64,000 bases of DNA. It comes from Burkholderiales bacterium. GTDB lineage: Bacteria; Pseudomonadota; Gammaproteobacteria; Burkholderiales; Nitrosomonadaceae. This document shows positions 42,281-51,663 of this stretch, piece by piece (the stretch's first letter is position 1; every line of letters begins with the position of its first letter). The notes beneath the pieces were generated by a model. It did not search any database. It saw only the letters and a program-made list of their open reading frames with translations, and was not told where the DNA came from. The position numbers and the translations under genes are program-made. Location of the stretch: positions 62,001-126,000 of the forward strand of contig JACKLV010000009.1 in the NCBI GenBank assembly GCA_024235755.1. Reading direction: 5' to 3'.

Positions 42281-43783
42281 CTAATGGTCATGCTCAGCAC
42301 CGGACTTTCCTATCTCAGCCTTGATTGCAAAACTGTTGCCTGCGGCGTAATGCTCGCCGGCTTGCAATCCTTCAAGCACTTCGATTATTTCACCATCATT
42401 ACGGCCTAATTTGAGCGGGCGTGCTTCGAAATAATCGTCATAGCGACCAAAAACGACTGTCCAGTCAAAAAGTGTCTGCAGTGCATCCATGCTGACAGCC
42501 ACCGGCACTTCTATTTCCTCGGTACTGATGAAACCATTGACAAACATGCCATCGCGCCACAATCCCCCCTGATTGTCCAAAATAATACGCGCCATTGCAG
42601 TGCGGGTTTGCGGATCAACTATCGCAGTAATAAATGTAATTTCACCGGTACCTTCTATTTTCGCCGCTGTAGATTTGATAGTAGCTTGTTGGCCGATTTT
42701 TACCGTAGCCAGATCCTTCGGATACACGGTCAAATCAGCGTACATGGTGGAAGTGTCAACGACAGTAAAGATTGGATCGTCTTCTCTAAAAACCTGACCG
42801 CGGGCAATGACTTTACTTGTGATTAAACCTGCAATCGGTGATCTAATTTCGTAATGTGTCAGGTTCTTGAGTTGTTTTACCGCATCAGGCTCTTCACCTA
42901 TAGCCCGCAGTCTTGCTGCGGCGAGATCAAGCGCAATTTCTGCTTCGCTGAGTAATTGCTGTGTTGTCAGATACTCCTGCTTGGCAGTAATTTTTTCTTC
43001 CCAGAGTTGCTTTTCGCGTTGATAATTTACTTTTGCCAATGCAAGCCGTTTATCTGCAGCGAGATACTGACTGCGTAGATCAGCCAGTAACTGACTCTGG
43101 AAAATCGCCAAAACATCACCTTTCTCAACCTTTTCACCTAGGTCGCGAGGAACTTCAATGGCAATGCCGGGAGCGCGCGGCACAACTGGAACGATATTGA
43201 GTTTGTTAAAGGTAACAATACCAGGCAATTGAAGTTTGGGACGAATGACGGCTGGGCCTGCCGTTTTAACTTCGATTCCTATTTTGGTCAAAGTTTCATC
43301 GCTCATTTCAATGCGGGTTTCAATTTGACTGTAGCTCCAGTGATACACTTTATTTTTCCATTCTGCAGCTATTGCAGCTTCAAATGAATGGGGCTCTTCT
43401 ACAATTCCATCTCCGAGCAGATAATCGCCAACCGGTTTGAATGAAAATAATTGGGCCGAGCGACCCAGTCGAGACAGAGTAATAACAACTTTGGCTTCAT
43501 CCGGTGGTATTAGCTTATTCTTTTCATAAAGATAAACACGAAATTGTGGTTCAACGCCTCTTTCATAAATAGTGACTTCTACGCTGAAATCATCGGTGGT
43601 AAAAATCCTGCCACCTTTGGGACCGGTTACTTCCTCTTGATTTGATTCCGTTGATGCGTTTGAAACACTGCCAGCATCGGCTTCCTCTGAAACAGTTGTT
43701 TTTTCCGTGTTAAGGATAACTGTTCCGAGTATGATGCCGACAACGATTACGATGATAATCGGTTTGAGATTGGTTTCGTTCAC
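42281..43783 (-). CDS. czcB: CzcB-type periplasmic adaptor (membrane fusion protein)
   Basis: 500 residues. A membrane anchor (about 7-25) precedes an N-terminal extra domain (about 50-180) found in CzcB-like adaptors. The lipoyl/hairpin region has ALPGIV-like LQLPGIVTFNKL and RAPGIAIEVPRDLGEKVEKG, and a long alpha-hairpin AADKRLALAKVNYQREKQLW, then beta-barrel blocks PIAGLITSKVIARGQV and DLTVYPKDLATVKIGQ. It ends in GAEHDH, a possible metal contact. It links CzcA to the outer-membrane channel. 57 bp from czcC. Confidence 0.93.
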   Translation of the reverse strand: MNETNLKPIIIVIVVGIILGTVILNTEKTTVSEEADAGSVSNASTESNQEEVTGPKGGRIFTTDDFSVEVTIYERGVEPQFRVYLYEKNKLIPPDEAKVVITLSRLGRSAQLFSFKPVGDYLLGDGIVEEPHSFEAAIAAEWKNKVYHWSYSQIETRIEMSDETLTKIGIEVKTAGPAVIRPKLQLPGIVTFNKLNIVPVVPRAPGIAIEVPRDLGEKVEKGDVLAIFQSQLLADLRSQYLAADKRLALAKVNYQREKQLWEEKITAKQEYLTTQQLLSEAEIALDLAAARLRAIGEEPDAVKQLKNLTHYEIRSPIAGLITSKVIARGQVFREDDPIFTVVDTSTMYADLTVYPKDLATVKIGQQATIKSTAAKIEGTGEITFITAIVDPQTRTAMARIILDNQGGLWRDGMFVNGFISTEEIEVPVAVSMDALQTLFDWTVVFGRYDDYFEARPLKLGRNDGEIIEVLEGLQAGEHYAAGNSFAIKAEIGKSGAEHDH

Positions 43784-43840
43784 GCTATGCTCCTTAATTC
43801 TTCAATAAATCAGAAGATTTCTGTATGCCATTGTTTAAAT

Positions 43841-45214
43841 TTATTTTTGTGGATTTTGATTAGTAGGCTCCATGGGTGCGGCAGTTAGGCGTTCTATTTC
43901 ATTGATCAGTCGCTGGTAGTTGGATAATGCCTGAAGATAAAGTGTTTGATTTTGAAACAAAGTGCGCTGGGCATCGAGCAATTCCAGAAAACCGAATCTG
44001 CCTAATTCGTAGCCACGGTTTGCCATCCTAAATGTTTCTCGTGCACCGGGCAGAATTTCGTCGCGCAGCGTGCTGATTTGCGTATCTGCTGCGATAAGTG
44101 ATTCATATGCCTGGGTGAGCAACGTTCTCAGTTGCAACTCCATTGCAGCTTGATCATCCACTGCGCGATTGACACGCTGCTGAGCGGCCATCAGATTACC
44201 CTGATTTCGGTCAAATAGCGGTAACGGTATTGAAAGACCGACCAACGCCGTGGTGTCATTCGAAATGTCCCATCCATAACGTCTGATACCGACATTTAGA
44301 GTGACATCAGGTATACGCCGCGCTTTTTCAAGTGTATGTAATGCCTGTTGTTGCTCGAGATTTTTAAGACTGCGAAGTGCGAGTGGGTTTTGTTGTAAGC
44401 GTGCTTCAAGAACATTTAATTCAGGAATAACTACAAATGTTTCCAATTCACCCAAGGCGCTTGTAAAAGTAGGGGTTGGATTTCCCCACAGTAGAGCGAG
44501 TTGCCTACGAAATGAAATCAGGTTGCGTTGGGCCTGCTCGACTTCGATATTCGCAGTTGCAAGCGCAACTTGAGCTCGTGTTTCTTCGATCGGCGGTGCT
44601 TTGCCTGCTATGACACGTTTTGACGCTGCATCAACCACCTTTTGTGCAAGTTCCTGACCAGCTAGAGCGAGCTTCGAGCGTTCCTGACCCGCTAACACAT
44701 CCAGATATACGTTGGCAACCCGGGCAATTAAATCCAATCGCCTCGCTGCATAGTCTTGCTCAGCGCTTTCCTGTCCCAGCAAAGCGGCTCGCGTGCGCGC
44801 AGAACGTTTTCCGCCAGTTTCGAACAGCTGAATTATGCGAAGCGAATCAAATCGTGCAGCTGGACCGTGTGAGCGGGAGCTGACATCCTCGCCGTCGTAC
44901 TGAATGACTGGGTTAGGTAACAATCCTGCCTGCAGTGTCAGGCCTTGTAATGCGAGAGCCTCTTTTGCAAATGCGGCTAGCTCTGGATTATGTTCCAGTG
45001 CTAATTGTACTGCATTGCGTAACGTAAGCTTTTGTTCTTCTGTTGGAGGCTGATAAGCGTCGCTTGTTTTTTCGTCATATGGCTTAAAAGCTACCGGTGC
45101 TTTGTTTTCAGCTATGGAAGCAGCAGCAAAACCTAAGCTGAATACTAATAGTGCTGATAATCCGAATGAATGGCGATGAAATATTAAACTTACTAGTAAT
45201 CCGTTTAGCTTCAT
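43841..45214 (-). CDS. czcC: CzcC-type outer-membrane efflux protein (TolC family)
   Basis: 457 residues, a TolC-like trimeric channel. A signal sequence near 15-36 (LSALLVFSLGFAAASIA) is followed by two OEP repeats, with LTLRNAVQLALEHNPELAA (about 65-83) opening the first and helical coils such as QGNLMAAQQRVNRAVDDQAA in the second. GKAPPIEETRAQVALATA matches CzcC-type proteins. The start has AAGGAG about 18 bp upstream, which is long; a shorter start cannot be excluded. First structural gene of the operon. Confidence 0.92.
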   Translation of the reverse strand: MKLNGLLVSLIFHRHSFGLSALLVFSLGFAAASIAENKAPVAFKPYDEKTSDAYQPPTEEQKLTLRNAVQLALEHNPELAAFAKEALALQGLTLQAGLLPNPVIQYDGEDVSSRSHGPAARFDSLRIIQLFETGGKRSARTRAALLGQESAEQDYAARRLDLIARVANVYLDVLAGQERSKLALAGQELAQKVVDAASKRVIAGKAPPIEETRAQVALATANIEVEQAQRNLISFRRQLALLWGNPTPTFTSALGELETFVVIPELNVLEARLQQNPLALRSLKNLEQQQALHTLEKARRIPDVTLNVGIRRYGWDISNDTTALVGLSIPLPLFDRNQGNLMAAQQRVNRAVDDQAAMELQLRTLLTQAYESLIAADTQISTLRDEILPGARETFRMANRGYELGRFGFLELLDAQRTLFQNQTLYLQALSNYQRLINEIERLTAAPMEPTNQNPQK

Positions 45215-45459
45215 GTATGAATCCCTGAGAGATTCTCCTTACAGTGAGATGGAGCAAGCATTTTGAATAAAAAGGTACAAAATTAATTTTGTATCAATTT
45301 ATTAAATTTTGTTGGGTGATGTATAGATCGTTGAAAACGGTTTAGGTTATGCAAAGGATTTATGTAAAGATCCAAAATCAGTGAATACTGTATGGAATTT
45401 ACAGACGTTCAGTTGGCTACCGTGCGTTCACAAACCTGAAAATGTTTTTCAAGAATCTA

Positions 45460-45828
45460 TCAGACAATTTTTCGTGGAGGATGGTATGGTGATTCGAGCA
45501 CTGAGTCGGGCAAAACTAAAGGGATGTATACAGTGAGCTTCTCATTGCTTACCAGTAAAGGGGGTATGGATATGTGAATGAAATAAAAGGGTTGATATTG
45601 TCCCGCCGCATGAAGGCATAAATGCGTTGCTTCATCGAGCTCTTTACCGTCAGTGGGTACATTGCTTTGGTGTGCTTGCAAGTGTAATTCCGGATTGGGT
45701 GAGAGTGCTTGACGAATATGATCAAGCTCATGAGTAAAGACTTCTCCCTTGAACGATATGCCAAGATTATTACCTAGTAAGGTAACAATCAAAACTATAA
45801 TGACAAGATAAACAGGGTTCTTCCGCAT
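45460..45828 (-). CDS. Small metal-efflux-associated secreted or anchored protein
   Basis: 122 residues with an N-terminal hydrophobic segment (about 7-26, VYLVIIVLIVTLLGNNLGIS), then a short soluble domain. Its His/Asp/Glu residues are suitable for metal contacts (FTHELDHIRQ; ELHLQAHQ; EATHLCLHAAGQYQPFY), and it ends in a Pro/basic tail. Small proteins of this kind precede czc-type operons in Betaproteobacteria. It is 245 bp upstream of czcC on the same strand and has no family name I can give with certainty. A role in metal sensing or in the periplasm is inferred. Confidence 0.65.
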   Translation of the reverse strand: MRKNPVYLVIIVLIVTLLGNNLGISFKGEVFTHELDHIRQALSPNPELHLQAHQSNVPTDGKELDEATHLCLHAAGQYQPFYFIHISIPPLLVSNEKLTVYIPLVLPDSVLESPYHPPRKIV

Positions 45829-46531
45829 AAAAAAGATATGGATTTTTGAGTCAGAATCAACTTCTAAAATCTATAAATCCTGTTTAACACATGATGATTT
45901 CACGTTCTGCCCTTTCTTATTTGCAATTAACAAAGTCGTTTATCATACCATAGCATGGTGAGTAAATATATCTTCAAATAAAATGGTTAATTCTTATCAA
46001 TTGGGCTCTGGCGAATATAACATTCTATTAGATTATTGTTCAAAGTATAGGCATTTGCCAGTAATTGCAGCTGCTGCAGATTCGGTGTGATGTGGCTGTC
46101 CATTCATTTCCATTCAGTTTGGTTGCGTCCTTTTTTAATGCTGTTGAATGTGGCCAACATTATGGAAAGAACATTCTTGTCGAAAAATTTGCCATCCAGG
46201 CAACATTGAAATGAAAGCGACAAACGGTGACAACAAAATAAAAATTGATGTGATGCCTGGTTGAGTCAATGTTTTTTCTTAAGTCACTGCCCAGACGATT
46301 TTGAAAATGCCAGAGAATCGTTTGTCTATTTTTCTCGATTCTGGATCTGTTAACTGTAAGTTGATGTCAAATTACGATCGGCGCTTTTTTGACATGGGTA
46401 AATATCGATTGCTGTAAGAAAAACTCAGTTAACCCTTCTATTTTTTAGATCAAATCTCCTTTGGAGCTTTGTGTTCAAAACCTTCCTTCATTAAGTCTTT
46501 GTCATATAAATAAAAATATCTTTATTTTTTC
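45829..46531. other. Long AT-rich interval between czc block and dcw cluster
   Basis: About 700 bp with no credible ORF on either strand. Visible structures are a 13-bp interrupted palindrome ACCATAGCATGGT (45947-45959), 119 bp upstream of the start of the small czc-associated gene and a possible regulator site, and a loose inverted pair CCAGGCA / TGCCTGG (about 46195 and 46254). The czc promoter should lie in the left part of the interval. Confidence 0.5.
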
Positions 46532-46560
46532 TTGACGTGTTGAATTTTTTTGATTAAAGT
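46532..46560 (+). promoter_or_regulatory. Predicted sigma-70 promoter of the dcw cluster
   Basis: TTGACG (46532-46537), a 17-bp spacer, TAAAGT (46555-46560), 79 bp upstream of the mraZ ATG. The -10 box overlaps the first MraZ repeat, so MraZ binding would block polymerase. Confidence 0.6.
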
Positions 46561-46594
46561 GGGAATAACTGTGAAATAGTGGTTAATAGTGGGT
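46560..46594 (+). promoter_or_regulatory. MraZ-binding repeat array (four direct repeats)
   Basis: TGGGA (46560), TGTGA (46570), TGGTT (46580), TGGGT (46590): four copies exactly 10 bp apart, close to the TGGGN-N5 repeats that E. coli MraZ binds in its own promoter (three copies there). Copies 1 and 4 are perfect, 2 and 3 have changes. This is the expected autoregulatory site of the cluster. Confidence 0.7.
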
Positions 46595-46639
46595 AGAAGT
46601 AGTTCAAATTAACATTTCTTGTAACAATCAGAGGGCGAC

Positions 46640-47086
46640 ATGTTTCGAGGTGTCACGCAGCTCAGTTTGGATGCAAAAGGCAGGATTGCGATACCCGCAA
46701 GGTATCGCAATGAGCTGACTTCCAAATGTTCCGGACATTTGATCGTGACCGCCGATCCGTCGAAGTGCCTGTTGGTCTATCCTCAGCCAGCGTGGGAGCC
46801 TATCGAGAAAAAACTAAGTGAATTGTCCAGCTTTAATTCAAAGGTGCGTAGCTTGCAGCGATTGTTGATTGGTAGCGCTTGTGACGTGGATATTGATAGT
46901 GCCGGACGTATATTGATTTCGCAACCGCTACGCCGTTATGCCGGTTTGTCTAAAGATGTTGTTCTGGTTGGGCAAGGGGAAAAATTTGAATTATGGGATG
47001 AGCGGCAGTGGGATTTGCAAATAGAGGAGGCGCTATCTTTTAGTGAGGATGATATGCCGCCTGAGCTGGATGGATTCTCTTTGTGA
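46640..47086 (+). CDS. mraZ: Transcriptional regulator MraZ
   Basis: 148 residues, two SpoVT/AbrB-like halves (MFRGVTQLSLDAKGRIAIPARYR and the repeat IDSAGRILISQPLRRYAGL). In E. coli it represses the dcw promoter by binding TGGGN repeats, which are visible upstream. The DARGR-like motif DAKGR (first half) and DSAGR (second half) is present. First gene of the cluster; 15 bp before rsmH. Confidence 0.95.
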   Translation: MFRGVTQLSLDAKGRIAIPARYRNELTSKCSGHLIVTADPSKCLLVYPQPAWEPIEKKLSELSSFNSKVRSLQRLLIGSACDVDIDSAGRILISQPLRRYAGLSKDVVLVGQGEKFELWDERQWDLQIEEALSFSEDDMPPELDGFSL

Positions 47087-47101
47087 TATGGCGGTGATGA
47101 T

Positions 47102-48091
47102 TTGTCTGAGCATATTACAGTTCTGCTGCATGAGGCGGTGGATGCATTGGCCATTAAACCGGGTGGAGTCTATGTGGATGGGACTTATGGGAGAGGTGGT
47201 CACAGCCGGTTGATCTTGTCGCGCTTGAGTCAGAGTGGCCGGCTGATTGCCATAGACAGGGATCAGACGGCAGTAGCGGTGGGCAGGAAAATGATGCGGG
47301 AGAAATCGGTAGGCACTGGTGCTGAGTTTGAAATCAGGCATGCTGCATTCTCGCAAATGCAAAAGATATTGTGTGAAATGGGTGTGCAAAAAGTGGATGG
47401 GATCTTGCTAGATTTGGGGATGTCCTCGCCACAATTGGATGCTGATAGGGGTTTCAGTTTGCGCGTGGATGGTCCGCTGGATATGCGGATGGATGTCAGC
47501 AGGGGAATAACGGCCGCGCAATGGATTGAAACAGTTTCTGAAACGGAATTAGAGAAGGTGATTAAAGAATATGGCGAAGAACGGTATGCTCGGTCGATTG
47601 CAAGAGCGATTATTGTGGCAAGAGCGCGGCAGCCTATTGTTACCACATTGCAACTTGCCAAGATTGTCATTGCGGCCGTCCGCTCACGTGAGCGTAGGCG
47701 GGAAGGCCAGCAGAGTCCGGCGACGCGCACTTTTCAGGCGATACGGATCGCTATCAATCAGGAGCTTGAGGAGTTGTCGTTAGTATTGCAGCAAAGTACG
47801 GGCCTGCTGAAAGTTGGCGGGCGCCTGGTTGTGATCAGTTTTCACTCGCTGGAAGACAGGATAGTAAAACGATTTATGCGTGAGTCTGCTGGGGTTGACA
47901 GGGTGCCGCGTAACATACCATTGCGCGGAACAGAATTGCAACGATTCAACCGGCAACAGTTTAAAGTGATTGGAAAGGCAATACGTCCAAAGCAACAGGA
48001 AGTTACGGTGAATAGTCGATCCCGGAGTGCGGTGATGCGAGTAGCTGAGCGTGTGTTGTGCGAAGCGGATACGTGTGCATGTTTAAATTAA
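47102..48091 (+). CDS. rsmH: 16S rRNA (cytosine-1402-N4)-methyltransferase RsmH (MraW)
   Basis: 329 residues; starts with TTG at 47102 giving MSEHITVLLHEAVDALAI, the usual RsmH opening. SAM motif GTYGRGGHSRLIL; DLGMSSPQLD; the end IRPKQQEVTVNSRSRSAVMRVAER is typical. It makes m4C1402 in the 16S rRNA decoding centre. It overlaps ftsL by 13 bp (48079-48091). Confidence 0.95.
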   Translation: MSEHITVLLHEAVDALAIKPGGVYVDGTYGRGGHSRLILSRLSQSGRLIAIDRDQTAVAVGRKMMREKSVGTGAEFEIRHAAFSQMQKILCEMGVQKVDGILLDLGMSSPQLDADRGFSLRVDGPLDMRMDVSRGITAAQWIETVSETELEKVIKEYGEERYARSIARAIIVARARQPIVTTLQLAKIVIAAVRSRERRREGQQSPATRTFQAIRIAINQELEELSLVLQQSTGLLKVGGRLVVISFHSLEDRIVKRFMRESAGVDRVPRNIPLRGTELQRFNRQQFKVIGKAIRPKQQEVTVNSRSRSAVMRVAERVLCEADTCACLN

Positions 48092-48390
48092 ATTTAATTC
48101 TAATTGTATTGTTAGTGATATGTGCTTTGGGGGTAGTGACAGCACAGCATGAAGCGCGCAAATTGAATATGGCCTGGGAGAACGAGAGAAAAATAGCGCG
48201 CAAGATGCAAATAGAGTGGGGGAAATTGCAATTGGAGCAAAGCACGTTAATCGCGCGCAGGCAGATTGAATATGCAGCAAAAGAGCAATTAAATATGGAG
48301 GTTCCATCGGTAAATTCTATCCAGATTATTTCGGCAAAAAAAGTGGATGAATTGCGTTGGGTGGTGCTCGATAATGTTAAATCCTATTAA
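48079..48390 (+). CDS. ftsL: Cell division protein FtsL
   Basis: 103 residues from the ATG at 48079 (a longer frame starts upstream inside rsmH). One membrane helix (about 4-22, LNLILIVLLVICALGVVTA) and a periplasmic coiled coil with heptads (LNMAWENERKIARKMQIEWG). Part of the FtsQLB complex that activates septal synthesis. Poorly conserved family, identified by size, topology and position between rsmH and ftsI. Overlaps ftsI by 17 bp. Confidence 0.9.
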   Translation: MFKLNLILIVLLVICALGVVTAQHEARKLNMAWENERKIARKMQIEWGKLQLEQSTLIARRQIEYAAKEQLNMEVPSVNSIQIISAKKVDELRWVVLDNVKSY

Positions 48391-50110
48391 TCAAAATGCA
48401 ACAGCGCAGGTAAGTATGCCCGCGGGGCGCGCAAGAGTGCTCCTGGGCCTGCTGATTTTAGGATTGATTGGATTGTTGATGCGAGCAGCTTATTTGCAAG
48501 GCATGCAGAATGATTTTTTGCAGCAGGAAGGCGAGGCGCGTTTTAGCCGGATCGTCGAAATGAGTGCAGATCGGGGCATGATCACTGATCGAAATGGTGA
48601 AATATTGGCGATCAGTTCGCCGGTTGCTTCTGTGTATGCTGATCCGCAAACGATCGCCATAACGCCTGCGCAGTTAAATGCATTGTCTGAGATCCTTGCA
48701 ATAGACAAAACCGAGATTGAGCGGCGGATAAATCGCCAGCAGAGCCGTTTTGTCTATCTTAAGCGGCAGGTTGTACCGGAGATTGCCGAACAAATCCTTG
48801 AATTAGGCATTCCCGGTATTGCGTTTGAAACGGAGTTTAAGCGGTATTATCCCGAGGGAGAAGGTGCGGCGCACGTTGTTGGTTTTACGGATATCAACGA
48901 CCAGGGCCAGGAAGGTGTAGAGCGGGGATGGAATGCCGTGCTCGCGGGCGAGATGGGTAGTCGTCGCGTGATCAAGGATAATAAAGGACGCATCATAGAA
49001 GATGTGGAAAATATCCGTGCGCCTAAACCTGGGCAGGATGTTGTTTTGTCGTTGGATAGACGGATTCAGCATGTTGCGCATCGTGAATTGAAAAAAGCTG
49101 TAACGATGCATAAGGCTAAAGCGGGTAGTATGGTTGTGTTGGATGCGCAAACTGGCGAAGTACTTGCTTTGACAAATTTCCCGGTTTACAACCCGAATTC
49201 TCGCTCAAGTATTAGTGGCGAAAGAATTCGTAACCGCGTCCTGATTGATGCGTTTGAACCGGGTTCGACGCTGAAACCGTTTCCGGTTGCTGTGGCAATT
49301 GAAACCGGTCATGTTAATCCAAATACACAGCTTCAGACTTCCCCGGGAACGTTCAAAGTCGGCCGATCAGTTATTCGTGATGTGCGCGACAAAGGTGTGT
49401 TGTCGGTTTCGGAAATTATTCAGGTTTCCAGTAATGTCGGTATGGTCAAAATAGCCTTGTCCCTGCCGTCCCAGACATTGTGGGAGATATATAACAATGT
49501 AGGTTTTGGCATGCCTGTCGGTACGGGCTATCCCGGAGAGGCAAATGGTCTGTTACGTCCCTATAACCGGTGGCGGACGATCGAGCAGGCAACCATGTCA
49601 TTTGGTCATGGCATTTCAGTCTCTTTAATGCAGTTAGCACGTGCTTACACGATATTTACGACCGGTGGCGAGTTAAAGCCAGTTACGCTGGAGAAACAGG
49701 AGTTTCCGGTAATGGGACAGCGCGTTATTTCCAGTAAAACAGCGTTGGCGGTTAGTCAGATGCTCGAAATGGCTACACAAACCGGAGGTACGGCGCCGCT
49801 TGCCCGGGTAAACGGGTATCGTGTAGCCGGTAAGACGGGAACCGCGCATAAGCTGGTTGATGGTAAGTATGCAAAAAACCGATATATTTCTTCATTTGTT
49901 GGGTATGCACCTGTTTCAAAGCCGCGCCTGATCATTGCTGTAATGTTGGATGAACCTTCTGCAGGAAAATATTTTGGCGGTGAAGTGGCTGCGCCGGTAT
50001 TCAGTCAGGTGATGGCTGGAGCGCTTCGTATCCTGAACGTGCAACACGATGCAACGGCAAATAATTTGGTATGGTTTCCGGTTGCGTCAATGGAGGAGCA
50101 TGGGGGGTGA
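48374..50110 (+). CDS. ftsI: Peptidoglycan D,D-transpeptidase FtsI (PBP3)
   Basis: Septal class B penicillin-binding protein, 578 residues from the ATG at 48374. An N-terminal anchor (about 20-38) and pedestal domain (ADRGMITDRNGEILAIS) lead to the transpeptidase core. The nucleophile Ser is in EPGSTLKPFPVA (SxxK), then SSNVG and KTGTAHKL. It crosslinks the septal wall and is a beta-lactam target. Its stop overlaps the murE start (TGATG). Confidence 0.96.
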   Translation: MLNPINQNATAQVSMPAGRARVLLGLLILGLIGLLMRAAYLQGMQNDFLQQEGEARFSRIVEMSADRGMITDRNGEILAISSPVASVYADPQTIAITPAQLNALSEILAIDKTEIERRINRQQSRFVYLKRQVVPEIAEQILELGIPGIAFETEFKRYYPEGEGAAHVVGFTDINDQGQEGVERGWNAVLAGEMGSRRVIKDNKGRIIEDVENIRAPKPGQDVVLSLDRRIQHVAHRELKKAVTMHKAKAGSMVVLDAQTGEVLALTNFPVYNPNSRSSISGERIRNRVLIDAFEPGSTLKPFPVAVAIETGHVNPNTQLQTSPGTFKVGRSVIRDVRDKGVLSVSEIIQVSSNVGMVKIALSLPSQTLWEIYNNVGFGMPVGTGYPGEANGLLRPYNRWRTIEQATMSFGHGISVSLMQLARAYTIFTTGGELKPVTLEKQEFPVMGQRVISSKTALAVSQMLEMATQTGGTAPLARVNGYRVAGKTGTAHKLVDGKYAKNRYISSFVGYAPVSKPRLIIAVMLDEPSAGKYFGGEVAAPVFSQVMAGALRILNVQHDATANNLVWFPVASMEEHGG

Positions 50111-51663
50111 TGCCGGCAATGGTTGATGCTATGAATAAATCGTTTGACGTTCATCAACTGGAGAGGCTGGGCGTGCCTGTTAAAAATCTTGTTACGGATA
50201 GCCGGTGCATTCGCCCCGGTGATACATTTCTCGCTTTTCCTGGCGAAAAAGTCGATGCGCGCAATATGATCACACAGGCGATATCGGCAGGTGCCAACGC
50301 GGTCATATGGGATGCGCGAGGGTTTGCCTGGAATCCTCGCTGGCAAGTGCCGTCATTGCCCGTTGCGAATCTAAGAGAAAAGGCCGGATTGATTGCTGAC
50401 CAGGTGTACGGACATCCATCCCGTCAATTGCGGGTGGTTGGTTTTACTGGAACAAACGGCAAGACATCTTGTAGTCACTGGTACGCCCAGGCAATGAATG
50501 CTGTACAGAATAAAACGGCTGTAATTGGAACGTTGGGTAATGGCTTTATTGGCAAACTGGAAGCAACGGCGAATACAACACCCGATCCGGTGTTACTACA
50601 AAAGTGTCTGGCGCGTTTCTTGAAGTGTGGCGCCGAAAATGTAGCTATAGAGGTTTCTTCTCACGGAATAGAACAAGGGAGAATTAATGGTACGACATTG
50701 TCTGTTGCTGTGTTAACAAATCTGTCGCGTGATCATTTGGATTACCACAAAGATATGGACGCCTATGCGGCGACTAAGGCGCGAATGTTTTTCTGGCCGG
50801 ATTTGAAGTATGCAGTACTTAATCTGGACGATGTGCTGGGAATCGAGTTGTTACAGCAACTTGCCAGACAGCCCATCCAGGTTATCGGATACAGTTTCAA
50901 AAAAGATGTTGTCAAAACGGTTTCTCAGCAGTGCAGCACGGTCTACGGTTCAAATCTGAAATTTGATCTGCAGGGTCTTGCGTTTGATATTGAATATCAG
51001 GGGGATCGTGAAAAGTTAAAAGTTGATTTGGTCGGTAAATTCAATGCGGTCAATTTATTGGCAGTGACTGCAGCTCTGCTAGCAAGCGGTGTGGCTTTTT
51101 CAGATGCGGTAAATGCATTGCAAGTAGTGAAGCCTATTGCGGGGCGAATGGAAAAATTCGGGGGTCATGGCCAGCCTGTAATCATTGTGGATTACGCGCA
51201 TACGCCGGATGCGCTGGAAAAGGTGCTGAGCACTCTGCGCGAAATGCTGCGACAACCTTATGCTTTGAAAAAAACGACCCGAAAAACAGGCCGCCTGTTT
51301 TGTGTAATGGGGTGTGGCGGTGACAGAGATAAAGGCAAGCGCAAGTTGATCGGCGAAGTAGCGACGCGCTATGCAGATGAGGTGATTTTTACCAGTGATA
51401 ATCCGCGCAACGAAGACCCCCAAGCAATTATAGATGACATGATTGCGGGTGCAAGCCAAACAAATTATCAGGTGGAGATAAACCGTGAGTTGGCTATATA
51501 TCAGTCAATCAGCAGCGCTACCGCAAGCGATGTCGTTCTGGTCGCCGGCAAGGGGCATGAAACTTATCAAGAGAGAAAAGGACGGAGATTTCCATTGAAC
51601 GATGCGGCAGTTGTGCAGCAAGTGTTGCATGATTTGTCGGTGAAAAAAAGAGGGCGGGCATGA
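50110..51663 (+). CDS. murE: UDP-MurNAc-L-Ala-D-Glu:meso-DAP ligase
   Basis: Adds the third residue to the stem peptide in the cytoplasm. I start at the ATG 50110 (MPAMVDAMNKSFDV), preceded by GGGGGG sequence and overlapping the ftsI stop; 517 residues. ATP site GFTGTNGKTSCSHW; the DNPR motif (SDNPRNEDPQAIIDD) marks meso-diaminopimelate rather than lysine specificity. Its stop overlaps murF by 4 bp (ATGA). Confidence 0.95.
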   Translation: MPAMVDAMNKSFDVHQLERLGVPVKNLVTDSRCIRPGDTFLAFPGEKVDARNMITQAISAGANAVIWDARGFAWNPRWQVPSLPVANLREKAGLIADQVYGHPSRQLRVVGFTGTNGKTSCSHWYAQAMNAVQNKTAVIGTLGNGFIGKLEATANTTPDPVLLQKCLARFLKCGAENVAIEVSSHGIEQGRINGTTLSVAVLTNLSRDHLDYHKDMDAYAATKARMFFWPDLKYAVLNLDDVLGIELLQQLARQPIQVIGYSFKKDVVKTVSQQCSTVYGSNLKFDLQGLAFDIEYQGDREKLKVDLVGKFNAVNLLAVTAALLASGVAFSDAVNALQVVKPIAGRMEKFGGHGQPVIIVDYAHTPDALEKVLSTLREMLRQPYALKKTTRKTGRLFCVMGCGGDRDKGKRKLIGEVATRYADEVIFTSDNPRNEDPQAIIDDMIAGASQTNYQVEINRELAIYQSISSATASDVVLVAGKGHETYQERKGRRFPLNDAAVVQQVLHDLSVKKRGRA

